From Viola odorata (lineage: Eukaryota > Streptophyta > Magnoliopsida > Malpighiales > Violaceae), in the NCBI GenBank assembly GCA_963691705.1, contig OY829542.1, forward strand, positions 53,733,002-53,797,001: 64,000 nt of DNA, read 5' to 3'. The translations under genes and the position numbers were made by a program. Positions 44,754-57,076 of the stretch are shown in pieces (the stretch's first letter is position 1; each line of letters begins with the position of its first letter). Under the pieces are notes generated by a model. It searched no databases. It was not told the origin of the DNA and saw only the letters and a program-made list of their open reading frames with translations.

Positions 44754-46982
44754 GTGTCGCATTCATTCAACTCTATCCCAGACCAGGGAGAAGGTTCGTC
44801 ATCATTGCCTAGAAACAACCCTGTCCCAGACCAACCAGAAATGGAGAACCCTAACCAAAATCCAGATCCTAATCCCGATATCAATCCACCACCACTACCA
44901 CCACCACCTGAACAGACTCTTAGACAGTATCACAACGATGGGCCACCACCAGATACCTATTTCTGTATCCAGTACCCACCAGCTGAAAATGATTGGAATT
45001 TAAAACCCAATACTATCCACAACCTAAAATAATTCTATGGCCTACCAAGTGAGAACCCGTTTAAACACCTTCAGAGCCTCCATTTGGAGTGCGAAACACT
45101 CAAACCACCTAGGGTGGATATCAACAGAGCCAAGCTTCGAGCTTTTCCTTGGACTCTTGAGGACAAAGCTAGAAACTGGTTTCTAAGCCTGCAGCATAAC
45201 TCTATCACAACATGTCCCCAAATGTTGACCGTGTTCCTAAATAAATATTGGTCTTCCACCAAGGCTGGGAATGCCAGAAAGAACATCGTGTCAATTCACC
45301 AGGATCCAAGCGAGGATTTTGGAGAGTATTACCAACGGTACAAAGACCTACAGGAGATTTGTCCAGATCATGGAGTCTCGGATCAAAATCTGATCCAGTA
45401 CTTTTACGATGGCATGATCCATAGAGACAAGGTGATGTTAGATGGAGCAGCAGGAGGTGCCCTTCAGGATTGCACGTTGACCAAAGCCAACATTTTACTC
45501 CAGACACTGGCAAAAAATTGTTACCAAAATGGACCAGCTGACAGAGGCACAAGTACAGGTAACGTATCTTTCTTTGAGCAAAAATTTACTGAGATTTCTA
45601 ACAGTTTAGATAATCTTTAAGCAGGTCAGCAGGTTCAGGTACAACAAATTCAACCCTTCGCATGCAGTTTATGCTGCCAGCAGGGACATTCTTCGGATCA
45701 ATGCGTACTAGTTACTGGAACACCTGAAGAAGTCAGTGCAGCAAATCAGTACAATCAACAGTATGGGAGGTACCCACCTCACAAGCCAAGGTTTAATCCT
45801 AATCAATATAACAACAACCCAGGTTGGAAGGAAAATACCAATTCCAACACCATAGTTCAGCCAAATTATAGCCAGAACCAATCCTACCCGAATCACATGC
45901 CTCCTCCTCCTATGAATTTACAGAACTTCGTACCCAGGCCCAATGCTCCCCAGAACCCAATTCCACAACAGCCACTAGCAACAACAGTGGATGGGATAAA
46001 AGAAACTCTTAGCCAGTTTATGAAAGCAACCCAAGCATCTCTTTCGAACGTTGAGAAACAGATTACACAGTTGAATATAAACAGCAATGAGTAGGGAGCC
46101 AGGTTACCAGCAACAACAGTGGATAACCCAAAACACAACGTCTCAGCCATGACGTTGAGGAGCGGCACAGAAACCCCAGGGCTGGGAAAGAAGAAATCTG
46201 ATACACCGATATCATACCAAATTGAGGCAGAGGTTGAGGTAACTCCAGAAACTCAAGTACATGCATCCCCAACTCATGAAGCAAATACCAAGCAGGACCA
46301 GGTAATTCGTCTTCCTTTCCCTGACAGGTCTGAAAAGACCAAGAAGGTTAAGGAAGAAAAACCAATTTTGGATCTATTTCGAAAGGTAGCAGTTAATGTT
46401 CCTTTCTTAGATATGATAGCACAGGTTCCAAAATATGCAAAATTCTTGAAGGAGCTATGTACCAATAAAAAGAGGCTTGCAGGGGTAGAAAGAATAAACA
46501 TGAATGAGAATGTTTCAGCTGTCTTCCAAAAGAAGCTACCAAATAAATGTAAAGACGGAGGGACATTCGTGATACCTTGCCAAATTGGAGAACAGGTGAT
46601 CGAGAAGGCTTTATGTGATCTGGGAGCTGGCATAAATGTGTTATCTTTAACAATTTTTAACAGCTTGAACATTGGTGAATTAAAGGAAACACGGCTTGTA
46701 ATTCAGTTAGCGGATCGATCTATCATTTATCCTGTAGGTGTTGTAGAAGATGTGTTAGTACAAGTCAATTACTTTATTTTTCCTGCAGATTTCTATATAG
46801 TTGACATAGGGAACGAACAGACCACCAAATCTACTGAAATATTATTGGGCAGACCTTTCTTAAGGACTGCTCGAGCTAAAATAGATGTCTTTGGTGGCTG
46901 TTTAACTTTAGAATTCATGGGAGAAATAATTTCTTTAACATGTACGATGCTATGCGATATCCAGAGGATTTACATTGTCTAA
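44754..46982 (+). pseudogene. Element C Gag-protease
   Basis: A single frame starting at GTG 44754, where the original ATG has been altered by the deletion junction next to element B. It carries stops TAA (45030), TAA (45618) and TAG (46092), then a 1-nt insertion near 46935 that ends the frame. It encodes SHSFNSIPDQGEGS..., a capsid domain (LRAFPWTLEDKARNWFLSLQ), a CCHC knuckle (CSLCCQQGHSSDQC) and protease (CDLGAGINVLSL). It is clearly diverged from A/B Gag, so C is a separate Athila lineage. Several stops look like CAA or CAG changed to TAA or TAG. Confidence 0.88.
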
Positions 46983-49900
46983 ATTTTATTAACGTCATTG
47001 ATTTGGATGATGAAGATATTTATGAAATTGACAATACAGATCCCCTTGAGTACGTTCTCACCAGAAGCATTGATTACTTTAAACTTGAAGAGCTAGAAAG
47101 TAAAGTGGAAGTCAGGGAAGAAATTGAGGAAGCAGTATATGAGCTGCATGCGGCCAAGTTAATAGAAGTTAATTTGAAAGTTATAGATTTACCTGTGACT
47201 AATAATTCTTTAGTCCCTTCTATTTTACAGGCCCCAGACCTGATATTGAAGCCATTACCTAGTCACTTGAAGTACTGTTTCTTAGGCTAGGGAGAAGGCC
47301 TGCCAGTGATTGTCTCGAACAAACTATCTCGGTTAGAAGAGGACAGACTCTTAAGAGTCTTGAAGGACAACAGAGAAGCTATAGGATGGACTATAGCTGA
47401 TATAAAAGGGATTTCACCTGCCATATGCACACACAAAATCCACCTGGAAGAAGACTGCAAAACCGTCAGACAACCGCAAAGGAGACTGAATCCTCCTATG
47501 ATGGACGTCGTCAAACAGGAAGTATTAAAACTTTTAAATGCTGGAGTAATATATCCCATATCTGATAGCACTTGGGTGAGTCCAGTACAGGTAGTCCCAA
47601 AAAAGACAGGGATGACAGTAGTGGAAAATGCTGAAGGATAATTGGTGCCAACTCGAATACAAAATGGATGGCGAGTATGCATCGATGAGAGGAGACTCAA
47701 TTCAGCGACCAGGAAAGATCATTTTCCTATCCCTTTCATTGATCAAATGCTTGAACGGCTGTCAGGCAAGTCCCACTATTGTTGTCTTGACGGGTATTCA
47801 GGTTTTCACCAAATACCCGTCGCTTCTGAGGACCAAGACAAAACTACTTTTACATGTCCATTTGGAACTTTTGCATATAAACGCATGCCCTTTGGATTGT
47901 GCAATGCACCTGCAACTTTCCAACGGTGTATGATGAGTATTTTCTCTGAATTCATAGAAAAATGAATAGAAGTTTTTATGGATGATTTCACTGTTTATAG
48001 CGATTCTTTCGATGAATGTCTAGAAAATCTTGAGAAAATTCTAAAACGCTGCCTAGAAACAAACCTTGTTTTAAACTATGAGAAGTGTCATTTCATGGTT
48101 AATCAGGGTCTGATTTTAGGCCACATAGTTTCTCAAAAAGGAATAGAAGTAGATAAGGCTAAAATAGATGTTATTGACTCTTTGCCATATCCTACTAACG
48201 TGCGTGAAGTTCGTTCCTTCTTAGGGCATGTAGGTTTTTACAGAAGATTTATTAAAGATTTTTCGAAGATTGCTGCCCCACTTTGCAGGTTGCTCCAAAA
48301 GAAAGCAGAGTTTAAGTTTGACTCTGATTGTGAGGCTGCTTTTGACACACTGCAGAAGAAACTAACAACAACCCCTATCATTAAAGCTCCAAACTGGAAT
48401 TTACCATTCAAAATTATGTGCGATGCTTCTAATAATTCTGTTGGTGCTGTTTTAGGACAGAAGGAAGGACGTGATCCACACGTTATCTATTATGCGTCTC
48501 GCATGCTTGATGATGCACAAAAAAATTATACAACAACAGAGAAAGAATTATTTGCCATAATTTTTTCTTTAGATAAATTCCGTGCATATTTATTGGGAAC
48601 TAAAGTTGTTGTTTACTCTGATCATGCAGCGTTACGTTATTTGCTAGTCAAAAAGGAAGCCAAACCGAGGTTGATTAGATGGATTTTACTGCTGCAGGAG
48701 TTCCACCTAGAGATTAAAGATAAAAAAGGCAAGGAGAACCTGGTAGCAGATCATTTGAGCAGGTTACTCGTAGAACCAGATGCTGAACCAGTAAAAGAGG
48801 AATTTCCAGACGAAGCCCTTTTCTTTGCCCTGGGAGAAGGGCCAGATGAAAGCCTTATCCTAGCCCTGGTGGAAAGACCATGGTATGCAGATATAGCCAA
48901 TTTCCTGCATTCAGGTAAGTTCGACCAGGACATGACGTACAGAGAAAGGGAAAAGGTAAGAAGAGATTCCAAGTTTTATGTATGGGATGAACCCTACATG
49001 TGGAACATCGGAAAAGATCAGATTTTGAGGAGATGTGTTCTCCAAAATGAATTTGAATCTATTTTAAGATTCTGTCATACAGAGGCATGTGGAGGTCATT
49101 ACGGACCTAAAAGAACAGAATTAAAAATTCTTGAATGTGGCTTTTATTGGCCAACTCTCTTTAAATATTGCCATCTATTTTGTATGAACTGTCCTAATTG
49201 CCAAAAAGTTGGCAATATATCTACTAGGAATGAAATGCCTTTAAACCCCATTTGCTCTTGTGAAGTATTTGATGTCTGGGGAATCGACTTTATGGGTCCT
49301 TTTCCCAGGTCTGGGGGGAACCAGTACATTATACTTGCTATTGACTACTTATCTAAGTGGGTTGAGGCCAAAGCTACTGCAGCCGATGATGCCAAAACAG
49401 TGGTCTCTTTTCTAAAGTCTCACATTCTTAACAGGTTTGGCGTCCCCAAGGTGTTAATCAGCGATAGAGGGACCCACTTTTGCAACAAGGTAGTTACTGC
49501 CTTACTTGCAAAATATCAGGTCAATCATAGGGTGTCTACAACATACCACCCCCAGACCAATGGGCAGGCAGAAGTCTCAAACAGAGACGTGAAGGCCATT
49601 CTAGCAAAGATAGTTAATCCGAACAGAAAAGACTGGAGTCAAAGATTAGACGACGCTCTTTGGGCGTACAGGACGACATTTAAGACTCCTATAGGCACAA
49701 CTCCTTACAATCTAGTATATGAAAAATCTTGCCACCTTCCTGTCGAACTAGAACACAAGTCCTTTTGGGCGATAAAGCAGTGTAATTTGGAGCTAAAAAG
49801 AGATGCAGCAGCAAGGAAACTACAACTCCAAGAATTGGAAGAGATGCGCAGAGATGCATATGAAAACTCCCAACTCGTAAAAGCTAAAACCAAGAAATAC

Positions 49901-50165
49901 TATGACAGTATCATTAAGGATAAAATCTTTCATGTGGGCCAGAAAGTGTTACTATTTAATTCTAGATTTAGACTCTTTACAGGGAAATTAAAATCTAGAT
50001 GGATGGGTCCATATATTGTTGTTAACATTTACCCTTATGGTGCTATTGATATACGAAGAAGGGAATGACGTTCAAAGTTATTGGACAGAGGCTGAAACCT
50101 TACCATGAAGGATTTCAGAGTCACACGGTGGAGCAAGTTCAAGTCCACCCTAGTTTGGATAGATG
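46940..50165 (+). pseudogene. Element C Pol: RT, RNase H, integrase
   Basis: One frame with stops TAG (47288), TAA (47639) and TGA (47963), then intact to 50068, where a further shift precedes the C-terminus (about 50165). The RT core motif is at 47975-47989 (FMDDF). RNase H and integrase follow, with zinc-finger residues ([12 protein letters not shown]...NCPNC) and DDE core ([31 protein letters not shown]). The stop at 47639 lies at exactly the RT position where B also has a stop. It is non-functional as it stands. Confidence 0.88.
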
Positions 50166-50727
50166 AGGAATTCCATGTCTAGTCCAAGACATAAAAGAAG
50201 AACGCTACATGGGAGGCAACCTATGCATTTGCACCATTTTAAAACTTATCATTTATTTAGTTTGAATAAAAGATTAAGAAAAAGGACCTGATGGAATTTC
50301 GTTTGATTTCTTTTATCAGGAAAATCAGGAGGCAGTTGCAGTTGAAGTTGATCTTATCCCAGGTCGGGGATAAGAGATTTTTAGGAAGCAGATTTTGAGT
50401 GGGTAGAAGTACTCTTATCCCAGGGCTGGGAGAAGAGCTCTTGAAAGATAAGTCTGGGAATTCGCAAAATAAAGTAAAAAGCAGACCAAGAAAGAGAAAA
50501 ATATCCCATCATTATTTTTCCAACGGTAATATTATTTAATATGACCGTTGTCCACCCAAACCAAAACTCTTCCTCTATCCTAAATCTGATCATATTTCCC
50601 AACTAAACTAAAACTCCTCTCTAATTTTTCCATAAAACAAAACCCTAATCGAGCATATCCACCATCATCTTTCTTTTTCTTCTCAACTTCTTCATCTATC
50701 CCAGACCTAAAATCCCAGAATCTCACC

Positions 50728-52819
50728 ATGGTTCTCACTAGAGCTGGAAAAGATTCCAAAGCCACTTCAAGAAAAACAACCAAACAAGCAGCAAAATTAA
50801 AACCCAAAGCTAAACCAAAGGCTGTGATCATTAACACTCCTCCATCATCACCACTGCTTGAGAATTTAGACAGACCAGTGGTAGGTGATGCCTAGATTTC
50901 ACCTCCTCCAGCCACGCCGCCATCTCCTCCTCCTGCCAGAGATGCAACTCCGCCGCCACAACCTGAAAATCCCACACCAATTGCCTCGCCTGGTCCTCAG
51001 CCGCAGTCGCCACCGCCATCTCCTCCAGTGGTTGACAAGTTACCAGAAGAGAATATTCCAGAGCAGGTTGAAGAGCGTGTTCCTGCGATTCCACTACCAG
51101 AAACATCAGGTCAGGTAGAGGAATCGGTTCAAGAAGGAGCGACGCAAGCTGAGCCGACTGCTGATCAGACGGTTGAATCACCAGAGCATAACTCCACTAG
51201 CTCCGGTGAAGAAACCGCCTCTGATCCCACCTACAAAGTAAAACCTGCGGATGTCGTAGAGGAAAGCGAAGAGGATTCAGAGGAGATCCCCTTATCTCGC
51301 TTGAGAAAGGGAAAGCAACATCAAGTGCCCCCACAGAAGGCCAGTGTGGGGGAGAAGAGGAAAGAGCCAGAAGGTAAAATCCCAGAGGTCGTTCCAAAAG
51401 AAGCTTCCATCAGGCCTGATGAGGAAGTCAGTGGCAGTCAGACCAAGCCAAAGAGGACCAAAACCCTTGCGCATGTATCCAACACCAGGCCTGAGCAGAA
51501 AAGCATCCATATACCTCTCAACAAGGTACAAAAGCCTGGGATGCCTTCTCAACAACAAGTCCAGATGGAACAGAAGGGCCATGTGAGAATCAAGTCCAGA
51601 GCAAAAGGAGGCAGATCTTCAAAACAGGTACCAGCCCTTGAGAATCTCAAGGGTTGGCTTCGCTTTGATGATTTTGAGTCTATGGAACGATTATCTGTTA
51701 GATATAAGGATGAAGTTATTGCATGTGCCCAATGTGATTACCAATTGCTTGATGACCTTGAGCTTATTGATCCTCTAACCAAATATATCCAGAATATAGA
51801 TTGGGAGCCCTTGTATTTCCTTAAACAGCCTGCTTTCTTAGAGCTCACTAGAATTTTATGCATCCTTTTGGATGAACACTAAAAAGAAAGTAGGTGTTAA
51901 AGAGGTCAACTTCAGATTGATGAACGAATATGCCCACTATACCATGGATGAATTTAATGTGTTTATTGGTTTTGTGTCTGAGGAAGAATTAACTGCTGAC
52001 TGGTATGTTAATTGCTTGACTGATTATCCTGAATTTCCAGTATTTGATAAGCATGAGGCTTGGAAACAAATCACTAAGGATCCTGCTGCACGTTTTGATG
52101 ATAGCTATGCCAAGGCACATACCATCCCAGATTTATCTCTTAGGATCATTCACAAATTTTTAGCCATTAATTTTTCTGGAAAATCTGGTATTACTGGTGT
52201 GATTTCTAAGCAAGAACTGTTCTTTCTTTGGTGTATGGTGAATGAGCATAAAGTGAATTTAGGATTTTAGCTCTGTAAGCAATTTAAATCTGTTAAGAAC
52301 AAAATGCCATTAGGATCCTTGATCACTACCTTTGCTGTCAATCATAGAGGTCTTGATGTGTCTGCTTGTGATTTATTTAAATCATCTGACTTGCGCATTT
52401 TAGATTTGAAAGCTTTGGATGCCATGGGTTACTTTCACCTGGATGAGAATCGTGTGCTGCGCAGTAACACAGGTTTCACTCCCATTGAAGACCACATCTA
52501 CTCTAAGAAGAACCAAGGGATCTTCATTTTTGAAAAAGATTTTGTGGCAGGAGAAAGCATTCCAGCACAAAAACTAGCCTCTACATCAGACCAGGGATCG
52601 CAGCCACCACAAAACTAGAATCCCAGGGCTGGGGATGAGACGCAAAACATGGCAGCCATGATGACCAGATTGATGGCTCACCAGGAGCTTTTGCAGAAGA
52701 CTGTTGAGCAACTAGGATCTCAGATCCAAACGCTGATTGAGGACCAAAAGCATTCAAATGCTATTCAACAGCAGCTCCTAGAGAAATTCATGCAAAATAC
52801 CTTCCCACCCAACCCATGA
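50728..52819 (+). pseudogene. Element C third ORF (Athila ORF / env-position protein)
   Basis: It starts at ATG 50728 with a basic Lys/Thr-rich N-terminus, then a Pro/Glu-rich region. TAG stops lie at about 50893 and 52268, a frameshift near 51870 and a TAG at 52616. The conserved core (NFRLMNEYAHYTMDEFNVFI, ELFFLWCMVNEHKVNLGF) aligns with the third ORF of element A and is characteristic of the ATHILA ORF-1 family protein. It occupies the position where some Athila elements have an env-like gene. I see no transmembrane segment supporting envelope function; its role is unknown. Confidence 0.7.
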
Positions 52820-53870
52820 TTGCCCCGGGTAAATCTTTTCCTTGTTATTTCTTTTATTATAGTTAATATTGAGTCTTTTTCTTTCTCACACTTCGAGGAC
52901 AAAGTGTCATCTAGTGTGGGGGAGACTTTTTGTGTTGATGATCTGTTTTGATTGTTTGTTAGAGTTAGTATAAAGAGTCTGTTTTTCAATTATCACTTTA
53001 GAGTCGTGTCTGTCTGTCTTGAGCATGCTTTATTTTGATTTTACTGTATGTTTGTAGATAAATTTTGTGTATCCGAGCAAAGATCATAATAATCAGGTTC
53101 AGAATATGCATTTCATCATATAGGAAACAAAAGATGCTTGAGTTCATAAGTCCATATTTTATTACCAAGGTATAATCTTTCCAATACTTATGAAACTCAC
53201 TTAATCTACTTAGGGTCATGATACTTGGGCTTGATGATTGAATTTTGCGAGAGAAAACATGTAGAACTGGCATTCTTTACCCTACTGCCGTTGACGCATT
53301 GACTATCTCTATAGGCCTACCCCTGAAATCATTTTTAGAAGTTTAGCAGCTATGAAAATTTTTGAATAAAAATATTATGTTGCTGCTTTGGTATTCATGC
53401 CTAATTTAAGCAAGAATATCCAAGGAACTAAAATCAGCTCTAAAAAAAAGGAAAAATAGAATGTCTTGGTACCCAAGCCTAATTCAAGCGAGGGTAACTA
53501 AGAAACTTCAGCTGATCAAATTTAAGAAAAGAATTAGGAAATGCCTAGGGGGTAGGCTGAAAATCTATCCAGTCAATGTGAAGGAGGTGGTAGAAGGAAA
53601 TGGGAATTGTTCTATGTGTTTTCAATTGCAGGGATCGATCGCTAAGCACTCGATCATGGTACTATATCAGATCAGGTGAGTTTTGGTTCTTGGTCAAGCC
53701 TTGGTAATATTGGATGGAGCTATGAGCTTAAGTATCTGTGGATCTCATGTGATAAACTGGGTGTTCTGAAGTCGATGCTGATTGATATTTGTTTATATGT
53801 GTTTTGTTTTGTTGAGTCTTGTGTTAGGTTAGAAATGCTTGGGGGCAAGCATAAGATAGTGTAGGGGATT
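52820..53870 (+). other. Element C 3' non-coding region and polypurine tract
   Basis: No gene. Another AGTGTGGGGG motif lies at about 52914. The terminal purine-rich AGTGTAGGGGATT (53858-53870) abuts the 3' LTR and is the presumed polypurine tract. Confidence 0.75.
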
Positions 53871-55269
53871 TGATAGAACGCTAAACTGTCATCTTTTCAT
53901 CATCCTTTTACCTCTGTTTTGGGATGATGATACTGCTAATTGTTGGCTTTTCCCTCCTTTTCTACAGAGATGCTTCTGAGAAGCAGAAATTATCAAAAGG
54001 AGCCAAAAGACCCTCTATCAGAACTGTTTTGCTGGTCAAAGAATGATAGGATCCCAGACCTGGGATAAGCCAAGGATTTGGAAGCATTGACCAGAGTCAA
54101 CTGACTTAAAAAGCTAGCTGGGCCGCGAGATTGACCAATGGGCCGAGGCGAAGCTGAGGATTTGGGCTGGAGTCTTTCGGAAGAAAAGAAGTTCATCTGT
54201 GTATAAAACTCCTCGATCGATTAGAATCATCGATCCTTTCTTTTTGTATTTAAACAAACAATCCCACAAGTTTAGATATCTATCTTCTCTTCGTCTTTTG
54301 AATTTTGAACCAGAGATAGGTTTTTGCTATTTAAAGTTGCCGCTGAGAAGAAGAGGTTTATCTCTTCTCCCTCGATTTTTCTACCATTGTTACAGCTTGA
54401 AACTATTCTCTTAGCTTTAATATAATTCGGATTCAGTTCATGATTGTTTTCTTTATTATTATTATTGTTATGTCTATTATAGGCTAAACGCCTTCTTTCT
54501 GGTAAGGATTCAAAGCCATGATTCCTAGGTTGTGAGATCAAATCGCACTTCACACACTCTACACTTATATTCTTATCCTTCTTGTTTGCATGACAATTTG
54601 CCCCTGTTCTTAGTAAAGTCTGATCAGCTTCGCATAAGGTTTGGACGATTACAGTCTTTTTTGGCGGCTTTGGAGTCTACATTGCCAAGAGAAATACGAA
54701 GGCAACTAGCTGGTGACAGCTAGAAGAAGGATCAGATCTGTTTTATAGGATAGACACGAATCTCTATCCCAGGCTTGGGATTAGGTCTTTCCCTGCGTCT
54801 ATCAATTGCCCTGATTAAATCCTATAGAGTGTCTCTTAGGATTGTTAGGGTGATTAGGGACTTCCAATAGAGTGTCTCTTTGGAAGTCTTGTATAGGAGG
54901 AAAGTAGGAGATCTAGGTGACCAATACCTGGTCTCTATAGTCTTCCTATAAGTTTAGTGTTTACCACTCTTGCATCTATGATCAACTTATTCAAATCATG
55001 AGCTACAAGAATTCCTTACTGGGAAGCCATTATCAACTGATCACTATCACCCACAGCCTATTCTGTTTTGTTTATTTCTGTTAATCTAAATTATTTGCAA
55101 CCAACCAACAACTCATTGGTATTTACCACCCCTTTAAATTATTACTAAGAATTGATTTTAATCCACCGAATCTCTGAGGAACGATCCTTTTACCACATAC
55201 TGCAATTAAATTATATACGTGTATGGTAAATTGTAACTTAATTTATTTTGACGGTCTCGGCAACCATCA
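53871..55269 (+). repeat. 3' LTR of element C (complete, 1399 bp)
   Basis: From TGATAGAACG to GGCAACCATCA, followed by TSD ATGTC at 55270-55274. The last 438 bp (54832-55269) have no counterpart on the 5' side. Its end is nearly the same as the LTR end at the left edge of the window. Confidence 0.93.
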
Positions 55270-55274
55270 ATGTC

Positions 55275-57075
55275 CAAGGCTTTCACGGACAAATACTACC
55301 CCGTGTCTATAGCAATGGTGACCCGAAAGCAGCTCGTGTCCATCCTCCAAAAAGACTCGGAAGATCTTGAGCAATACTATGAGCGGTTTAAAAAGATGCA
55401 AGCTCTATGCCCCTCGCATAATCTGTCCGAACACGCCCTCATGCAATACTTTTGTGAAGGACTCAATGGTCGGGACAAGGCCTTGTTGAACGTTGCTGCT
55501 AGTAGGTCCATTACTAGACTTACTCCTGCTGCTGCCAAGGACACTATCGAACTCATGGCCAAGAACAACCTCCAGCTCAACAATTCTACTAGCGTTCAAG
55601 ACGCCCGTTCGGCTGCTATGGAGAATCAATTGGCAGCCATCACAGGCATGTTACAAAACATGGCTTCGAGACATCCAGTCAAGGTCAAGGCCTGCCAAAT
55701 CTGTCAGTTTTCAGACCATCCCACGGATGCTTGCCCCTTTATTCCCGAAGAAATGACAGTCAATGCAGCAGGAGGATTCAATGCCCCGTATGGACAACAC
55801 CAAAATCAAGGCTGGAAGCAACCCAACTATGGGTGGAACAACAACCAATAGGCCGGACCCAGCCATCAGTACGGTCAGAACCCGTATGGAAATCACCCTC
55901 CTCCTTTCAACATGCAAAACTTCAAGCCCAGACCCAATTTTCAGAATTATACCATGCCACCACCCCCGAATGAGGACTCCTCCCCCGATAAGAAGAAAAT
56001 TGCGGAACTGGAAAAACAAATTCGTACTCTCATGGCAGAAATGAAAGAAGTGAAAAACAGTGGAAGATTTCCAGGGCAGACAGAACCGAACCCAAAGCAT
56101 GAGGCGTGCGCCATGAACCTCCGGAGCGGCCTCGAGATCCCTTCGCATGTTCATCCAGACCCCGAGTCCACAGGGGGTATTCAAGACCCCGAAGACAACA
56201 CTGCTATTCCTGACCCCAAAGCCGACAATGCTACACCACCACCCCCCGAACAACCTATCGACCAGCCCATTAAGTCCCGATTTGGCGACGCAGCACTTGA
56301 CCACTTCTTCTCTAGCAAGAAGTCTCGTTGCAAGAAGAAGCAGCCCGTTGAGAAGGAAGAATTCTCCCAGGAATTCATAAACAAAGTCTTCGAGCCCCCG
56401 TTCCCTCAGCGGTTAGTCAAAAAGAAGAAAGAGGAAGAAGATCGGGACATCTTTGAGATGTTTAGTAAGGTCATCATCAATATTCCGCTCCTCAAGGCCA
56501 TTAAAAACATGCCTCTATATGCTAAGTTTTTGAAACAGCTATGCACCAACAAGAACAAATTCACTAAGGTGAATAGAATTAGTGTGGGAGCTAACCTGTC
56601 CGCCCATATCCAGCGTAAAATTCCACCCAAATGCAAGGACCAGGGCATGTTCACGGTCCCTTGCAGAATCGGGACCATCGATATTGGGAAGGCAATGTGT
56701 GATTTTGGAGCCGGAATTAATGTTATGCCCTTGACCATCTACAATAGCCTCGGACTCAGGCCCTTGAAGGAAACCACGCTTGTAATACAACTTGCAGACC
56801 GTTCGGTGGTATATCCCAAAGGCATCGTCACGGATGTCCTTGTCCAAATTGGTGAATTCCTATTTCCAGAGGATTTCTATGTTCTCTCCATGGAAAATCC
56901 CACGAACACCAAGTCTTCAGATCTACTCTTGGGACACCCTTTCTTGGCCACTGCCCGCGCCAAGATTGACTGCTACGAGGCCTCTATCTCCCTCGAATTC
57001 GACGGGGAAATCATCCGTTTCAACATGCTGGACTCCATGAAGTACCCCCCCGAATTTTTGTGTCAATTTTATTGA
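55275..57075 (+). pseudogene. Element A Gag (3' part) and protease
   Basis: It continues the gag interrupted at 32157. The frame contains SKAFTDKYYPVSIAM, a CCHC knuckle (CQICQFSDHPTDAC), a TAG at 55849-55851 where B has CAG, a Lys/Glu-rich linker, and protease with DFGAGINVMPL where B has DLGAGIN. It ends prematurely at 57075 after a small deletion following DSMKYPP. It is close to B protein throughout, confirming family membership. Confidence 0.88.
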
Positions 57076-57076
57076 T

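Larger units (their letters stand above)
32158..55269 (+). mobile_element. Element C: Athila-like retrotransposon nested in A, itself carrying B
   Basis: It is bounded by TGATAGAACG at 32158 and GGCAACCATCA at 55269, with TSD ATGTC at 32153-32157 and 55270-55274 within element A gag. Without element B it is about 11.5 kb. The 5' LTR keeps only its first 961 bp; the rest, with the primer site and leader, is deleted next to element B. The shared LTR parts differ at about 14 of 961 positions by my count, so C is older than B. All three ORFs carry stops. Confidence 0.92.

Noticed and set aside
50728..52819. Calling the third ORF of C (and A) a true envelope gene
   Set aside because: No signal peptide or transmembrane segment is evident. 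The core fits the ATHILA ORF family only, so function is left open.
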